Assembly: GCF_029392895.1 (NCBI RefSeq)
Contig: NZ_CP114200.1
Coordinates: 897,501 to 961,500, forward strand
DNA: 64,000 nucleotides
Direction: 5' to 3'
Origin: Streptomyces sp. 71268
GTDB lineage: Bacteria; Actinomycetota; Actinomycetes; Streptomycetales; Streptomycetaceae
Shown: in pieces, positions 44,709 to 53,080 of the stretch
Numbering within the stretch: position 1 is the first letter of the stretch
Layout: each line of letters starts with the position of its first letter
Notes under the pieces: generated by a model
Database searches by the model: none
Seen by the model: the letters and a program-made list of their open reading frames with translations, nothing else
Told to the model about the DNA's origin: nothing
Position numbers and translations under genes: made by a program

Positions 44709-45572
44709 ATGGACCATGCGACGCCCTGCGTCAAGGCGACCCTCAGCGACGAGGGGCGGCGACTGTTCGACCTCTTCCGCCGGCCCCAGGGGCGCAGCAG
44801 GCCACGGCCCGACGAGCGCGCGGCCATGGAGGACGCGCGGTGGGACCGGCTGACCGTGGGCGGCACCTCGGTGGTCACCTACCGGTGGGGCGACGGCGCA
44901 CGCCCGGTGCTGTTGGTGCACGGCTGGGAGTCGCGCGCCTCTCGGTACGCCAAGCTCGTCGCCCGACTGCTCGAACTGGGTTACAGCCCGCTCGCCTTCG
45001 ACGCGCCGGGACACGGCGAGTCCGAGGGCGACAGCACGACGCTGATCGAGTACCGCGACGCCATCGGCCAACTGCACGACGCGCACGGACCGTTCGAGGC
45101 CGTGGTCGCACACTCCTTCGGCGTCACCGCCGCCTTCCTCGCCCTGCGCGACGGGGTACGCGCGCGGCGGGTGGTGGGCATCAGCTCGGTGCCGGACTTC
45201 GGCTACGTGGTCGACGCGTTCTGCGCCCGCACGGGGCTGTCGCCGCGCCTGAGGGACGAGTTGCGGCACCGTATCGAGCGGGACCTGTACCCGGGCGAGG
45301 CCGACCTGTGGACGCGCTTCTCGGTCCTGGCCGGGCCCGCCGACCCGCGCCCGCCACTCCTGTTGGTGCACGACGAGGACGACGAGGCGGTCGGCCCCGA
45401 GCAGGCACGGCGCGTCGCGGCGGCGTACGGCGAGCGGGCACAGGTGCTCACCACCCGCAGGTTCGGCCACCGACGCATCCTCGGCTCGCCCCAACTCGTC
45501 GCGGCCGTCGGGGACTTTCTGAGCCCGGGCGCCGCGAGCGGCGGGCTTCCGGGCGCGGAGGCGACGCGGTGA
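44709..45572 (+). CDS. Alpha/beta hydrolase, paralog B
   Basis: The 287-residue hydrolase is paralogous to those at 40280 and 47226: YRWGDGARPVLLVHGWESRASRYAKL, FDAPGHGESEG, nucleophile Ser136 in AHSFGVT, acid in VHDEDDEAVGP and His in TRRFGHRRILG. The ATG follows GGGAAGG. Its stop overlaps the GTG of the InhA-like gene (GTGA), so the two are co-translated. An operator motif lies 44 nt upstream. Substrate unknown. Confidence 0.83.
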   Translation: MDHATPCVKATLSDEGRRLFDLFRRPQGRSRPRPDERAAMEDARWDRLTVGGTSVVTYRWGDGARPVLLVHGWESRASRYAKLVARLLELGYSPLAFDAPGHGESEGDSTTLIEYRDAIGQLHDAHGPFEAVVAHSFGVTAAFLALRDGVRARRVVGISSVPDFGYVVDAFCARTGLSPRLRDELRHRIERDLYPGEADLWTRFSVLAGPADPRPPLLLVHDEDDEAVGPEQARRVAAAYGERAQVLTTRRFGHRRILGSPQLVAAVGDFLSPGAASGGLPGAEATR

Positions 45573-46348
45573 GCGGCCTGCTCGCGGGCAAGCGCGTCCT
45601 GGTGACCGGCGTCCTCCTTGAGTCCTCGATCGCCTTCCACACCGCCCGGCTCTGCCAGGAACAGGGTGCCGAGGTGGTGCTCACCGGCCACGGGCGGCTC
45701 AGCCTGGTCGAGCGGATCGCCCGCCGGCTCCCCGAGCCCGCGCCGCTGATCGAGCTGGACGTCCAGAACCAGGCGCACCTGGACGGCCTCGCGGACCGGG
45801 TACGGGAGTCGGCGACCGGCGACGCGCGCCTGGACGGTGTGGTGCACTCGATCGCCTTCGCGCCACCCGACGCGCTCGGGGGCAAGTTCCTCACCACCCC
45901 GTGGGGTTCGGTGGCAACGGCGGTCGAGGTGTCCGCGTACTCGCTCAAGGCCCTGGCCGTGGCGACCCTGCCGCTGATGCGCGAGCGCGGCGGAGCGATC
46001 GTGGGGCTGGACTTCGACGCGCGCACGGCCTGGCCCGCGTACGACTGGATGGGCGTGGCCAAGGCCGCGTTGGAGTCGACCTCGCGCTACCTGGCCCGCG
46101 ACCTCGGCCCGCACGGCATCCGCTGCAACCTGGTGGCGGCGGGGCCGATCAAGACCATGGCGGCCCGGTCCATTCCGGGGTTCGAGACGTTCCGCGAGGT
46201 GTGGCGCACGCGCGCGCCGCTCGGCTGGGACCTGTCCGACCCCGAGCCGGCCGCCCGCGCGGTCGTCGCGCTGCTCTCGGACTGGTTCCCCCGCACGACG
46301 GGCGAGATCGTGCACGTGGACGGCGGGGTGCACGCCATCGGGGCGTAG
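45569..46348 (+). CDS. InhA/FabI-like enoyl-ACP reductase
   Basis: The 259-residue protein matches mycobacterial InhA block by block: GLLAGKRVLVTGVLLESSIAFHTA, IELDVQNQAHLDGLADRV, LDGVVHSIAFAP, then LDFDARTAWPAYDWMGVAKAALES with the Tyr-x6-Lys catalytic pair. CNLVAAGPIKTMAA and ALLSDWFPRTTGEIVHVDGG follow. It should reduce enoyl-ACP with NADH. It is regulated with the cluster and coupled to hydrolase B, so it is unlikely to be the housekeeping enzyme. Either it works on the cluster's acyl chain or it is a resistant copy of an antibiotic target. Confidence 0.87.
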   Translation: MSGLLAGKRVLVTGVLLESSIAFHTARLCQEQGAEVVLTGHGRLSLVERIARRLPEPAPLIELDVQNQAHLDGLADRVRESATGDARLDGVVHSIAFAPPDALGGKFLTTPWGSVATAVEVSAYSLKALAVATLPLMRERGGAIVGLDFDARTAWPAYDWMGVAKAALESTSRYLARDLGPHGIRCNLVAAGPIKTMAARSIPGFETFREVWRTRAPLGWDLSDPEPAARAVVALLSDWFPRTTGEIVHVDGGVHAIGA

Positions 46349-46442
46349 CCCGTCGGGGGTGGGACGCGGCGGCCGGGCACACGGCGGCGGCCCGCCCCCG
46401 TGGTGCGGGCCGCCGCCCCGGTTCGGCGTCGCCTCGGGTGCG

Positions 46443-47093
46443 CTACGGCGCCTCGGGGAGCAGCGCGGGGTCGGTGACCACCGCGCGCAGGCGGCTGGCG
46501 ATCGCCTTGGCCGCCATGTCGTAGTACGTGGACTCGTCGTGCAGGACCGACTCCGCGTTGGCCATCTCCAGGAGCGCGACGATCTCGAAGACGAGCTGCG
46601 GGACGTCGATGTCGGCCGCGATCTCGCTGGCCTGTTGGGCCTCACGCACGGTCTGTTCGAGGTAGGAGAACCAGTTGGTGCGCGCGGCGGCGAGGGTGTC
46701 GTGCACCTTGCCCTCGCGGGCGCCGTACTCGGCCGAGACCGAGTAGAAGAAGCAGCCGCCGGGGAAGACCCGGTCCCGGGAGTAGGTGAGCCATCCGGTG
46801 CACACCCGCCACAGCCGGTCCACGCCGGGCGGCAGCTCGCGGGCCGGCTGCACGACGTGCTCCAGGTAGACCTTGATGGCCGCCCGTACGGTGGCCAGTT
46901 GCAGGTCCTCCTTGGAGCCGAACAGGGCGAACACGCCGCTCTTGCTCAGCTTCAGCTCGCTCGCGAGGCGGCCCAGCGAGAGCCCTTCGAGGCCCTCGAC
47001 GGAGGCGATCTCCACCGTGCGCTTCAGAATCGTCTGACGGGTCTGGTTCCCGCGCGCGATCCGCCCGTCGGTGTGTGTCGCCGTCGCTGCCAT
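46443..47093 (-). CDS. TetR family regulator, paralog 2
   Basis: The 216-residue protein is a duplicate of the TetR at 30460: HTH LGRLASELKLSKSGVFALFGSKEDLQLATVRAAIKV, then RVFPGGCFFYSVSAEYGAREGKVHD and the same C-terminal TDPALLPEAP. The recognition helices are almost identical (SKSGVFALFGSKE), which predicts the same DNA site for both. That agrees with one operator motif being spread over the block. It converges with the InhA-like gene; site 7 lies 96 nt upstream. Confidence 0.88.
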   Translation of the reverse strand: MAATATHTDGRIARGNQTRQTILKRTVEIASVEGLEGLSLGRLASELKLSKSGVFALFGSKEDLQLATVRAAIKVYLEHVVQPARELPPGVDRLWRVCTGWLTYSRDRVFPGGCFFYSVSAEYGAREGKVHDTLAAARTNWFSYLEQTVREAQQASEIAADIDVPQLVFEIVALLEMANAESVLHDESTYYDMAAKAIASRLRAVVTDPALLPEAP

Positions 47094-47188
47094 GCCCGCG
47101 TCTACCTACCTTCCGGTGCCGGACCCTCGTGGTCACCAGAGCCGTGCTCGTGCTGGTGGGGGGACCGCCCAGTGTAGCCAATGTGCGG

Positions 47189-47199
47189 ACGATCGTGCG
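47189..47199. promoter_or_regulatory. Shared TetR-type operator, site 7
   Basis: ACGATCGTGCG followed by GTTTG, 96 nt upstream of TetR-2 and 27 bp before the end of hydrolase C. It fits autoregulation. Confidence 0.6.
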
Positions 47200-47225
47200 G
47201 TTTGCGTCACACAGGCCCGTGCTCC

Positions 47226-48119
47226 TCAGTCCGCGGACGCCGTCCGCGCCCGCGCCGTGCCGATCGCGCCCGGGCCGTGCTCGACGAAGTCCAGCACGGT
47301 GCGCACCACGTCGGCGTCGCCCAGGATGCGCCTGTGCCCGAGGTCCCGCGTGGTGACCAACTGTGCCTGTTCGCCGAACGCGGCGGCGATCCGGCGGCCC
47401 TGGGAGACGTCGATCCGCGTGTCGCCCTCGTCGTGGACGACCAGCAGCGGCGCGCGCACGGACGCGACCGCGTGCGTCACCGAGAAGGGCGTCAGCTCGC
47501 TGGGCACGTCGGGGAAGAGCCGCCGGCCGACCTGGTCGCGCAACCGCTCCTTGAGCTGGTCGCGGAGCCTGAGTTCGGAGCTGAACTCCTCGATGAGGAA
47601 GTCGAAGTCGCACACCCCGCTGACGGTCACGATCCGCTCGGCCCGCACGCCGTGGTGCAGCGCGTAGAACGAGCCCAACACGCCCAGCGAGTGGGCCACC
47701 AGACCCTCGAACGTGCCGTACCGCTCGTGCAGGGCGGTGACGATGGCGCGGTAGTCGAGGATGGTGGTGCTGCGGCCGGTCGCGTCGCCGTGGCCGGGCG
47801 CGTCGAAGGTGATGACGCTGTAGCCCCGCTCCAGGAGGCCGGGGACGAACTCGGCCAGCCGCGACCCGCGCGACTGCCAGCCGTGCACCAGCAGCACCGA
47901 CCGGGCCCCGTCGCCCCACCGATAGGTCACCGCGCGCCCGCTGTCGACCGCCAGGTGCTCCACCGTGGCCGTCGCGAACAGCTCGCGCTCGCCGCCCCGC
48001 AGCTTGCTTCGCGCGAACGGCATGTGGAAGAGGCGGAACGCGCCGGCGCCGGCCAGCCGCCCGGAGACCCGGGAGACGGCGTTGAGGGTGGTGCTCGCGA
48101 CTGCCTCGATGGGCTGCAT
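47226..48119 (-). CDS. Alpha/beta hydrolase, paralog C
   Basis: The 297-residue hydrolase is the third member of the set: YRWGDGARSVLLVHGWQSRGSRLAEF, FDAPGHGDATG, Ser144 in AHSLGVLG, VVHDEGDTRID and RDLGHRRILGD. It is closest in layout to paralog A, with a similar N-terminal helical extension. The ATG has GAGGAG upstream and an operator motif 43 nt further. It is upstream of TetR-2 on the same strand and may be cotranscribed with it. Confidence 0.85.
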   Translation of the reverse strand: MQPIEAVASTTLNAVSRVSGRLAGAGAFRLFHMPFARSKLRGGERELFATATVEHLAVDSGRAVTYRWGDGARSVLLVHGWQSRGSRLAEFVPGLLERGYSVITFDAPGHGDATGRSTTILDYRAIVTALHERYGTFEGLVAHSLGVLGSFYALHHGVRAERIVTVSGVCDFDFLIEEFSSELRLRDQLKERLRDQVGRRLFPDVPSELTPFSVTHAVASVRAPLLVVHDEGDTRIDVSQGRRIAAAFGEQAQLVTTRDLGHRRILGDADVVRTVLDFVEHGPGAIGTARARTASAD

Positions 48120-48161
48120 CCCGCTACTCCTCGATCGGCGCCTGGAGCCTGCTACGTTAGC

Positions 48162-48172
48162 ACGACCGTCCG
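48162..48172. promoter_or_regulatory. Shared TetR-type operator, site 8
   Basis: ACGACCGTCCG within TTAGCACGACCGTCCGTGC. It lies between the divergent hydrolase C (48119) and the gene at 48261 and could control both. Confidence 0.6.
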
Positions 48173-48260
48173 TGCAGTTTTATGGCTCCACGCGCCCGCC
48201 AACCGCTCGGGTGTGGGGCCGCCCGGCGGCCCAGCAGTCGAGAAGGCCAAGGAGGCCGCC

Positions 48261-48758
48261 ATGCCGAGCACCATCTGGTTCGCGCCGTGGAAGCCGGGCC
48301 TGGCCGACCGCTCCCGGGCGGCGGACGGCCCGGTCCTGGTGAGCGTGACCGAGTTCACCGCGCACCGACCGTGGACCGCGCCCGGCGTGACCCTGGCGGG
48401 GCTGGCGCTGCGCCGGTCCTGGGACGGGCTGGAGGGCGCGGTCGGGCTGTGGCTGTGGGCGGCCTCCGACGTGACGCGCCCCCGCTCGGGATCGGTCTCC
48501 GTCTGGCGCGACGCCCGGGCCCTGGCCGGGTTCGTGACCCGCCACGACCACGTACGGATCATGCGCGCGTACCGGAAGCGGGGCACCCTGCGCTCGACCA
48601 GTTGGCAGGCCGCCCCCTTCGAGCACGGCGCCACCCTGCGGGCCGCCCGGTCCCTGCTCACCGGGGAAGCCCCCTGGCCCGAAGCGGAGGCGGCGGCCGG
48701 CCCCGGGCACGCGAGGTCGGCCCTCCCGGGCCGCCGCCCCGGCCGGTCCGACACCTGA
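48261..48758 (+). CDS. Hypothetical protein, possible dimeric alpha-beta-barrel (monooxygenase-like) fold
   Basis: A 165-residue protein with AAGGAGG before the ATG. The stretch GAVGLWLWAASDVTRPRSGSVSVWRDARALAGFVTRHDHVRIMRAYRKRG resembles the CrtA/DUF3291-type dimeric alpha-beta barrel, in which a strand (SVSVW) precedes a helix (ALAGFV). No catalytic residues can be named. The C-terminal 25 residues are low-complexity. It is divergent from hydrolase C with an operator between, so it may be the last gene of the regulon. Confidence 0.55.
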   Translation: MPSTIWFAPWKPGLADRSRAADGPVLVSVTEFTAHRPWTAPGVTLAGLALRRSWDGLEGAVGLWLWAASDVTRPRSGSVSVWRDARALAGFVTRHDHVRIMRAYRKRGTLRSTSWQAAPFEHGATLRAARSLLTGEAPWPEAEAAAGPGHARSALPGRRPGRSDT

Positions 48759-48842
48759 CGCGAGCCGGCCCTCGGCGGCGGGACCGGCCGACCCTTGGCG
48801 GCGGGGCGGACCCTGGGCGGCGCGGTGCTACGGGCAGACGCC

Positions 48843-48879
48843 CGAGCGGCGCCCGACGGGGTACGTCGGGCGCCGCTCG
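48843..48879. terminator. Strong bidirectional hairpin terminator
   Basis: A 15-bp perfect stem (CGAGCGGCGCCCGAC / GTCGGGCGCCGCTCG) with a 7-nt loop sits between the converging gene at 48261 and the GAPDH gene. Confidence 0.85.
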
Positions 48880-48930
48880 TGAGGGCTGTGCGAGATGGCG
48901 GGGCGCGGGGTGGCGCGTCGCCGGGCGGTG

Positions 48931-50376
48931 CTAGACCTGCGGGGCCGGGTAGGTCGGGTACTCCACCCCGGAGACGTGCTGGACGACCCGGATGACCTGG
49001 CACGAGTAGCCGAACTCGTTGTCGTACCAGAGGTAGAGGATGGCGTCGTCGCCCTCGACCTTGGTGGCGCCGGCGTCGACGATCGAGGCGTGGCGCGAGC
49101 CGATGAAGTCGCTGGAGACCGCGTCGGGGGCGCTGATGAAGTCGATCTGGCGCTTGAGCGGCGAGGTCAGCGACACGTTGCGCAGGTAGTCCAGGACCTC
49201 TTCGCGGGTGGTCTCGCGCGCCAGCCGCAGACTCAGGATCGCGATCGACACGTCCGGCACCGGGACGCGGATCGAGCTGCCGGTGATCCGTGCGTCGAGG
49301 TCGGGCAGCGCCTTGGCGACGGCCGAGGCCGCGCCGGTCTCGGTGATGACCATGTTGAGCGCCGCGGAGCGACCACGTCGGTCGGACTTGTGGTAGTTGT
49401 CCAGCAGGTTCTGGTCGTTGGTGAACGAGTGGACGGTCTCCACGTGGCCGCGCAGCACGCCGTACTCGTCCGCCATCGCCTTCAGCGGCGGGACGATCGC
49501 GTTGGTGGTGCAGGACGCGCAGGACAGGATCCGCTCGTCCGGCTTGACCGTGTCGTGGTTGACGCCGTGCACGATGTTGGGAACGTCGCCCTTGCCCGGC
49601 GCGGTCAGCACGACCTTGGCGATGCCCGGGCGCAGGTGCTGCGACAGGCCCGCGCGGTCACGCCACTTGCCCGTGTTGTCGACGAGGATGGCGTCCTTGA
49701 TGCCGTACGCCGTGTAGTCCACCGAGGTCGGGTCGTCGGCGTAGATCAGCTTGATCTCGTTGCCGTTGGCGATGATCTTGCTGTTCGCCTCGTCCACGGT
49801 GATCGTGCCCTGGAACTGGCCGTGGATGGAGTCCCGGCGCAGCAGCGACGCGCGCTTGACGATGTCCTGGCCCGCTCCCTTGCGGACCACGATGGCGCGC
49901 AGCCGCAGGCCGTTGCCCGAGCCGGCCTTCTCGATGAGGAGGCGGGCGATGAGGCGGCCGATGCGGCCGAAGCCGTAGAGCACGACGTCGCGCGGCTCCC
50001 GGCACTCGATCTTGTTGGCGCCGGTGGCCCCGGCGACGGCTTCAGCGGTGAACTCCGCCACCGACAGACCACGGTCGTCGGTGCGGTACAGCGCGGCGAG
50101 CATGCCGATGTCGATCTGGGAAGGGCCGAGATCGAGCGCGGCGAGCGCCTGGAGGAACGGCAGCGTCTCGGTGACCGAGAGCTCCTCACCGGCGATCTGC
50201 CGAGCGAATCGATGCGTCTTCAGGATGCTGACGACCGATTTGTTCACCAGGGAGCGGCTGTGCAGCAGGACGGTGACGTCCCGCTCGCGCTGCAGCTTCC
50301 CGATGATCGGGATCATCGACTCCGCGATCTCCTCGCGGTTCTTCCAGTCAGTGAACGAGTCCTCATTGACAGTCAC
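48931..50376 (-). CDS. gap: Glyceraldehyde-3-phosphate dehydrogenase, long actinobacterial type
   Basis: The 481-residue enzyme has an N-terminal extension of about 125 residues before the Rossmann domain (VVLYGFGRIGRLIARLLIEKAG). The catalytic motif is ILSCASCTTNAIVPPLKAM, followed by HSFTNDQNLLDNYHKSDRRGRSAALNMV. It ends with YLWYDNEFGYSCQVIRVVQHVSG. This long form is a known second GAPDH class in actinomycetes and oxidises glyceraldehyde-3-phosphate with NAD(P). The start is GTG at 50376. It marks the return to ordinary chromosomal genes. Confidence 0.93.
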   Translation of the reverse strand: MTVNEDSFTDWKNREEIAESMIPIIGKLQRERDVTVLLHSRSLVNKSVVSILKTHRFARQIAGEELSVTETLPFLQALAALDLGPSQIDIGMLAALYRTDDRGLSVAEFTAEAVAGATGANKIECREPRDVVLYGFGRIGRLIARLLIEKAGSGNGLRLRAIVVRKGAGQDIVKRASLLRRDSIHGQFQGTITVDEANSKIIANGNEIKLIYADDPTSVDYTAYGIKDAILVDNTGKWRDRAGLSQHLRPGIAKVVLTAPGKGDVPNIVHGVNHDTVKPDERILSCASCTTNAIVPPLKAMADEYGVLRGHVETVHSFTNDQNLLDNYHKSDRRGRSAALNMVITETGAASAVAKALPDLDARITGSSIRVPVPDVSIAILSLRLARETTREEVLDYLRNVSLTSPLKRQIDFISAPDAVSSDFIGSRHASIVDAGATKVEGDDAILYLWYDNEFGYSCQVIRVVQHVSGVEYPTYPAPQV

Positions 50377-50877
50377 AGATTTATCTTTCGAGCTAGGCGG
50401 TGCTCACATGTTAGCCCTCCACCGTTTGGCTGGTTCGTTCGGTACGAGTGACATGCGCCATGCCGCTTCGGAGCCGCCTCTCGCGTAGGGCGTACGGCGT
50501 GCGGCGTACGGGGCAGGCACGCGGGGTGGGCGCGGGCGGCGTACTGGGGGCGGCGGGGCGCCGGTCCCTACTGGTCGAGCATGCGGAGGTCGGCGCGTGA
50601 GCGTGGTGGTGACCAGGAGGTGGTTGATCAGGTTGTGGTTGAGCGCGTTGCCTACCGGCGGGGAGATCTCCTCCTCCAGCAGGCCGGCCACGCCGTGCTC
50701 GCCGCTCAGCCGGTGGCGTACGCGCGCTCATGACCTTGACCGACACGGGCCGGCCGCCGGGCGGCCCGTCGGGCGCGGGGCCCGCCCCCGACGGCGGGTG
50801 TCAGCCGTCGGGGGCGCGGCCCGGGCGTGCGCGGCACGCCGCGCGCCGGGGCGAGGTGCCGTGCGCGGGGCGGGTGC
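50377..50877. other. Intergenic region, no confident gene
   Basis: Between GAPDH and the LuxR-type gene 500 bp carry no clear gene. A minus-strand frame (50404-50691, GTG start) opens with AGLLEEEISPPVGNALNHNL, which looks protein-like for about 35 residues and then turns into arginine/proline sequence. It may be the tail of a lost gene. A triple heptamer (GCGTACG, GCGTGCG, GCGTACG) lies at 50490-50510. Confidence 0.4.
50490..50510. repeat. Tandem heptamer repeat, 3 copies
   Basis: Three 7-bp units GCGTACG / GCGTGCG / GCGTACG lie upstream of the GAPDH gene. This is the fourth period-7 array in the window. Confidence 0.7.
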
Positions 50878-51732
50878 TCAGGAGCCGCCGGGCACCGAGG
50901 GCAGGAGCCCGAGTTCCACGGCCCGGGCACCGGCCTGGAAGCGCGAGTTGGCCCCCAGCTCGCGGATGATCTCGGCGACGTACCGGCGGTAGGTGCGCAC
51001 CGAGATGCTGAGCCCCCGGGCCGCCGCCTCGTCGGTGCGTCCCGAGCTGAGGGCCAGCAGGATCTGGCGGGCCGTGTCGCTGCGCACGTGATCGCTGAGC
51101 CGCCGGTAGTCGTCGAGGGTGGGGCTGTTCGCCCAGGAGACCTGGAAGAGCGCCCGCAGGTTGCGCAGCACGTCGGGGGCGCGCACCACGGCGATGCCGC
51201 CCATGGATGGGCCGGGGCGCGACCAGGCCACACCCACGGCGCCGTCGGCGAGCACCGCTTCGTGCAGCGACTCGCGGACCAGGCGTACGTGCACGCCGGG
51301 CGCGTACGTGTCGAGCAGTTCCATGAAGAAACGGTGCTCCAACAGGCCCATCCCGGCCAGCAGTCGGACCTCGACGCCCCGGGTGACGGCCTGACCGAGT
51401 CGCGGGACGAGCCGGGCGGCCTCGCCGTCGGCGCACTCGGAGAGGATGACGACCAGCGACCGTTCCGCCGCGTCGATCGCGCGGGTCACGGCCCCGGCGC
51501 CCTCGGCGGGGTCCAGCGTGGCCAGGAGTTGTTCGCCGGAGTCGCGCCGGTCGGCGACGGAACCGAGGGCTCTGCGGTTCGGCACCGCCGTCCGCTCTCG
51601 CCCGACGGCGGGCATTCGGCCCGCCGTTGGTAATTCCGCGTCGCCGGGACGCCGTGGACCGGGAACGGTGGGGTCTTGGCCTCCGGAGGAATCCGTAGCG
51701 CCGTTGAATTCATTGACAGAGATGCTGGGCAC
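50878..51732 (-). CDS. LuxR/TrmB-like regulator with PLD-like sensor part
   Basis: The 284-residue protein has a disordered N-terminus (about 70 residues) and a phospholipase-D-like sensor region (AIDAAERSLVVILSECADGEAARLVPRL, GVEVRLLAGMGLLEHRFF). A C-terminal LuxR-type HTH (LLALSSGRTDEAAARGLSISVRTYRRYVAEIIRELGANSRFQAG) ends it. Such one-protein regulators are common in Streptomyces near secondary-metabolite genes. The GTG at 51732 has an excellent AGGGGGAG site. A long non-coding region lies upstream. The target is unknown. Confidence 0.82.
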   Translation of the reverse strand: MPSISVNEFNGATDSSGGQDPTVPGPRRPGDAELPTAGRMPAVGRERTAVPNRRALGSVADRRDSGEQLLATLDPAEGAGAVTRAIDAAERSLVVILSECADGEAARLVPRLGQAVTRGVEVRLLAGMGLLEHRFFMELLDTYAPGVHVRLVRESLHEAVLADGAVGVAWSRPGPSMGGIAVVRAPDVLRNLRALFQVSWANSPTLDDYRRLSDHVRSDTARQILLALSSGRTDEAAARGLSISVRTYRRYVAEIIRELGANSRFQAGARAVELGLLPSVPGGS

Positions 51733-52860
51733 AGCTCCCCCTAAAACATGGCCATTTCTTCGCCGCAACGTTCCATTGCCGAGGTAGGGCCACCGCCTCG
51801 AACTTACTCCGGGGTATGGGCTCCCATAAGGAGAAGGGGCGTGATGTGACCGACGACCCGGTTCTCACAAGACGACAGCGCCACGTTTACACCCCCCTGC
51901 CCCGCATGTGCGTCATTCGCAGGCAACACGACCGGTAGTCGGCGTGACCATTTCGGCAAACCCCCCACCATGACGGCGACACTACTCAGCAAATATATGA
52001 ACAGTCAAATATTTCGTGCGGCAAAACCGCCCGCCGAACAGGATGCGCTCTGGCAGCTCGAATGATTGCAGGAGCAATTCGAAGGAAGGCGCTTGCTCAT
52101 TCACCGCAAACACACACGCCACGGCGTTCGCGACATTCACAACAGGCCCACCGAACCCCGCAACGCGGCCCCGTGCGGGCTTACTTGTACGAACTCGTAG
52201 GGCGACTCCCACTGTCACGCAGGGCACGTTTCAAGAATTCTCCCCCGACGGCTTGCGAAAGATCGAGAACACCGTGGGCCACCCGGTCGCGGACCGCGCT
52301 CCGGCCGCCTCGCTTTCTGTAGCCAGGCCGCATGGAAGGCGCCCCACCCGGGGCATCCGAGTGGCGTTCAATTGCACTCTGCCGAGCCCGCTCCCGTGGA
52401 AACAAGGGTGGGATAAGGGCCGAAAATCCGCCTACCGAAATGCCCGAACGGGCGCCGAAACCCGCCCGTTGCGAGGAATGGCGCCGAGTCAGGTTCCGCT
52501 TATTGCCCGATCCGGGCAGCCAGGGCGGGGAGACGGACACGGACCCCCCACAAAAAGGGAGTGACATACCTCACACTCTCGGGTGTTCCCGTCGCTGAGC
52601 TGGGCTTATGCCGAAGCGAACCACGACAGGAAGCTGTCACAAACTGTCACCGCGGCGGACTGACCGCCACACCGCCCGCCACACCACGCCCACACACCAC
52701 TCGCGGGCCGCCCACTCGGCGCCCGTTCCCAGGCACCCCTTCTCCGACCGGGGCACCCGAGCGGGCCCGGGTCGGATTCCGGAGGACGTGAGCGCCTCAC
52801 ACATCAAGCCGCCACGCCTGCGATGCCCGCACGACAGCTCGGGGCCGATCTCGACCACGC
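51733..52860. other. Long AT-richer non-coding region upstream of the LuxR-type gene
   Basis: No gene is supported in about 1.1 kb. AAATAT (51991-51996) and ATATTT (52009-52014) form an AT-rich inverted repeat preceded by CTCAGCAAAT. A CRP-like dyad lies at 52561-52574, and a direct repeat CTGTCAC-AAA-CTGTCAC at 52634-52650. The composition resembles the 25-27 kb region. Confidence 0.45.
52561..52574. promoter_or_regulatory. CRP/FNR-like site GTGA-N6-TCAC
   Basis: GTGACATACCTCAC is a perfect GTGA-N6-TCAC dyad of the type bound by Crp-family regulators in actinomycetes. The gene it would control is unclear; only a remnant SDR frame lies downstream. Confidence 0.4.
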
Positions 52861-52879
52861 GGCCGACGACACCCCGCGC

Positions 52880-53000
52880 CGGGAGGCCAGCTCACGGGGG
52901 CCGAGGACATCGCCCCCTGGGTGCGGCTCCTGGTCACCGACGGCTGGTGGGCCAACGGGCAGACGCTCCTCCTCAACGGCGACCACACCGCGCGCTGGCC
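52880..53000 (+). pseudogene. C-terminal remnant of a short-chain dehydrogenase
   Basis: One plus-strand frame reads GGQLTGAEDIAPWVRLLV, TDGWWANGQTLLLNGDHTAR, the standard SDR tail (EDIAxxVRFLVTDxxxxxGQTLxVNGGxT). The frame is broken before it and the expected stop after TAR is lost. The N-terminal Rossmann part and the YxxxK region are missing, so this is a decayed gene. Confidence 0.65.
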
Positions 53001-53034
53001 GAACCGTGTCCGAACCCTGGCCGAACGGTGTCCG
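52997..53034. repeat. 16-bp direct repeat with 22-bp period
   Basis: GGCCGAACCGTGTCCG (52997-53012) and GGCCGAACGGTGTCCG (53019-53034) differ at one base. They follow the SDR remnant and precede the end of the LysR gene. Confidence 0.7.
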
Positions 53035-53080
53035 GTCGCGGGCGCGACGCCCGGGGCGCGTGCCCGTCAGCTCAGCCGGA

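Noticed and set aside
50404..50691. 95-aa minus-strand ORF starting AGLLEEEISPPVGNALNHNL
   Set aside because: Only the first part looks protein-like; the rest is arginine/proline sequence and no ribosome site is seen. Noted in the intergenic entry instead.
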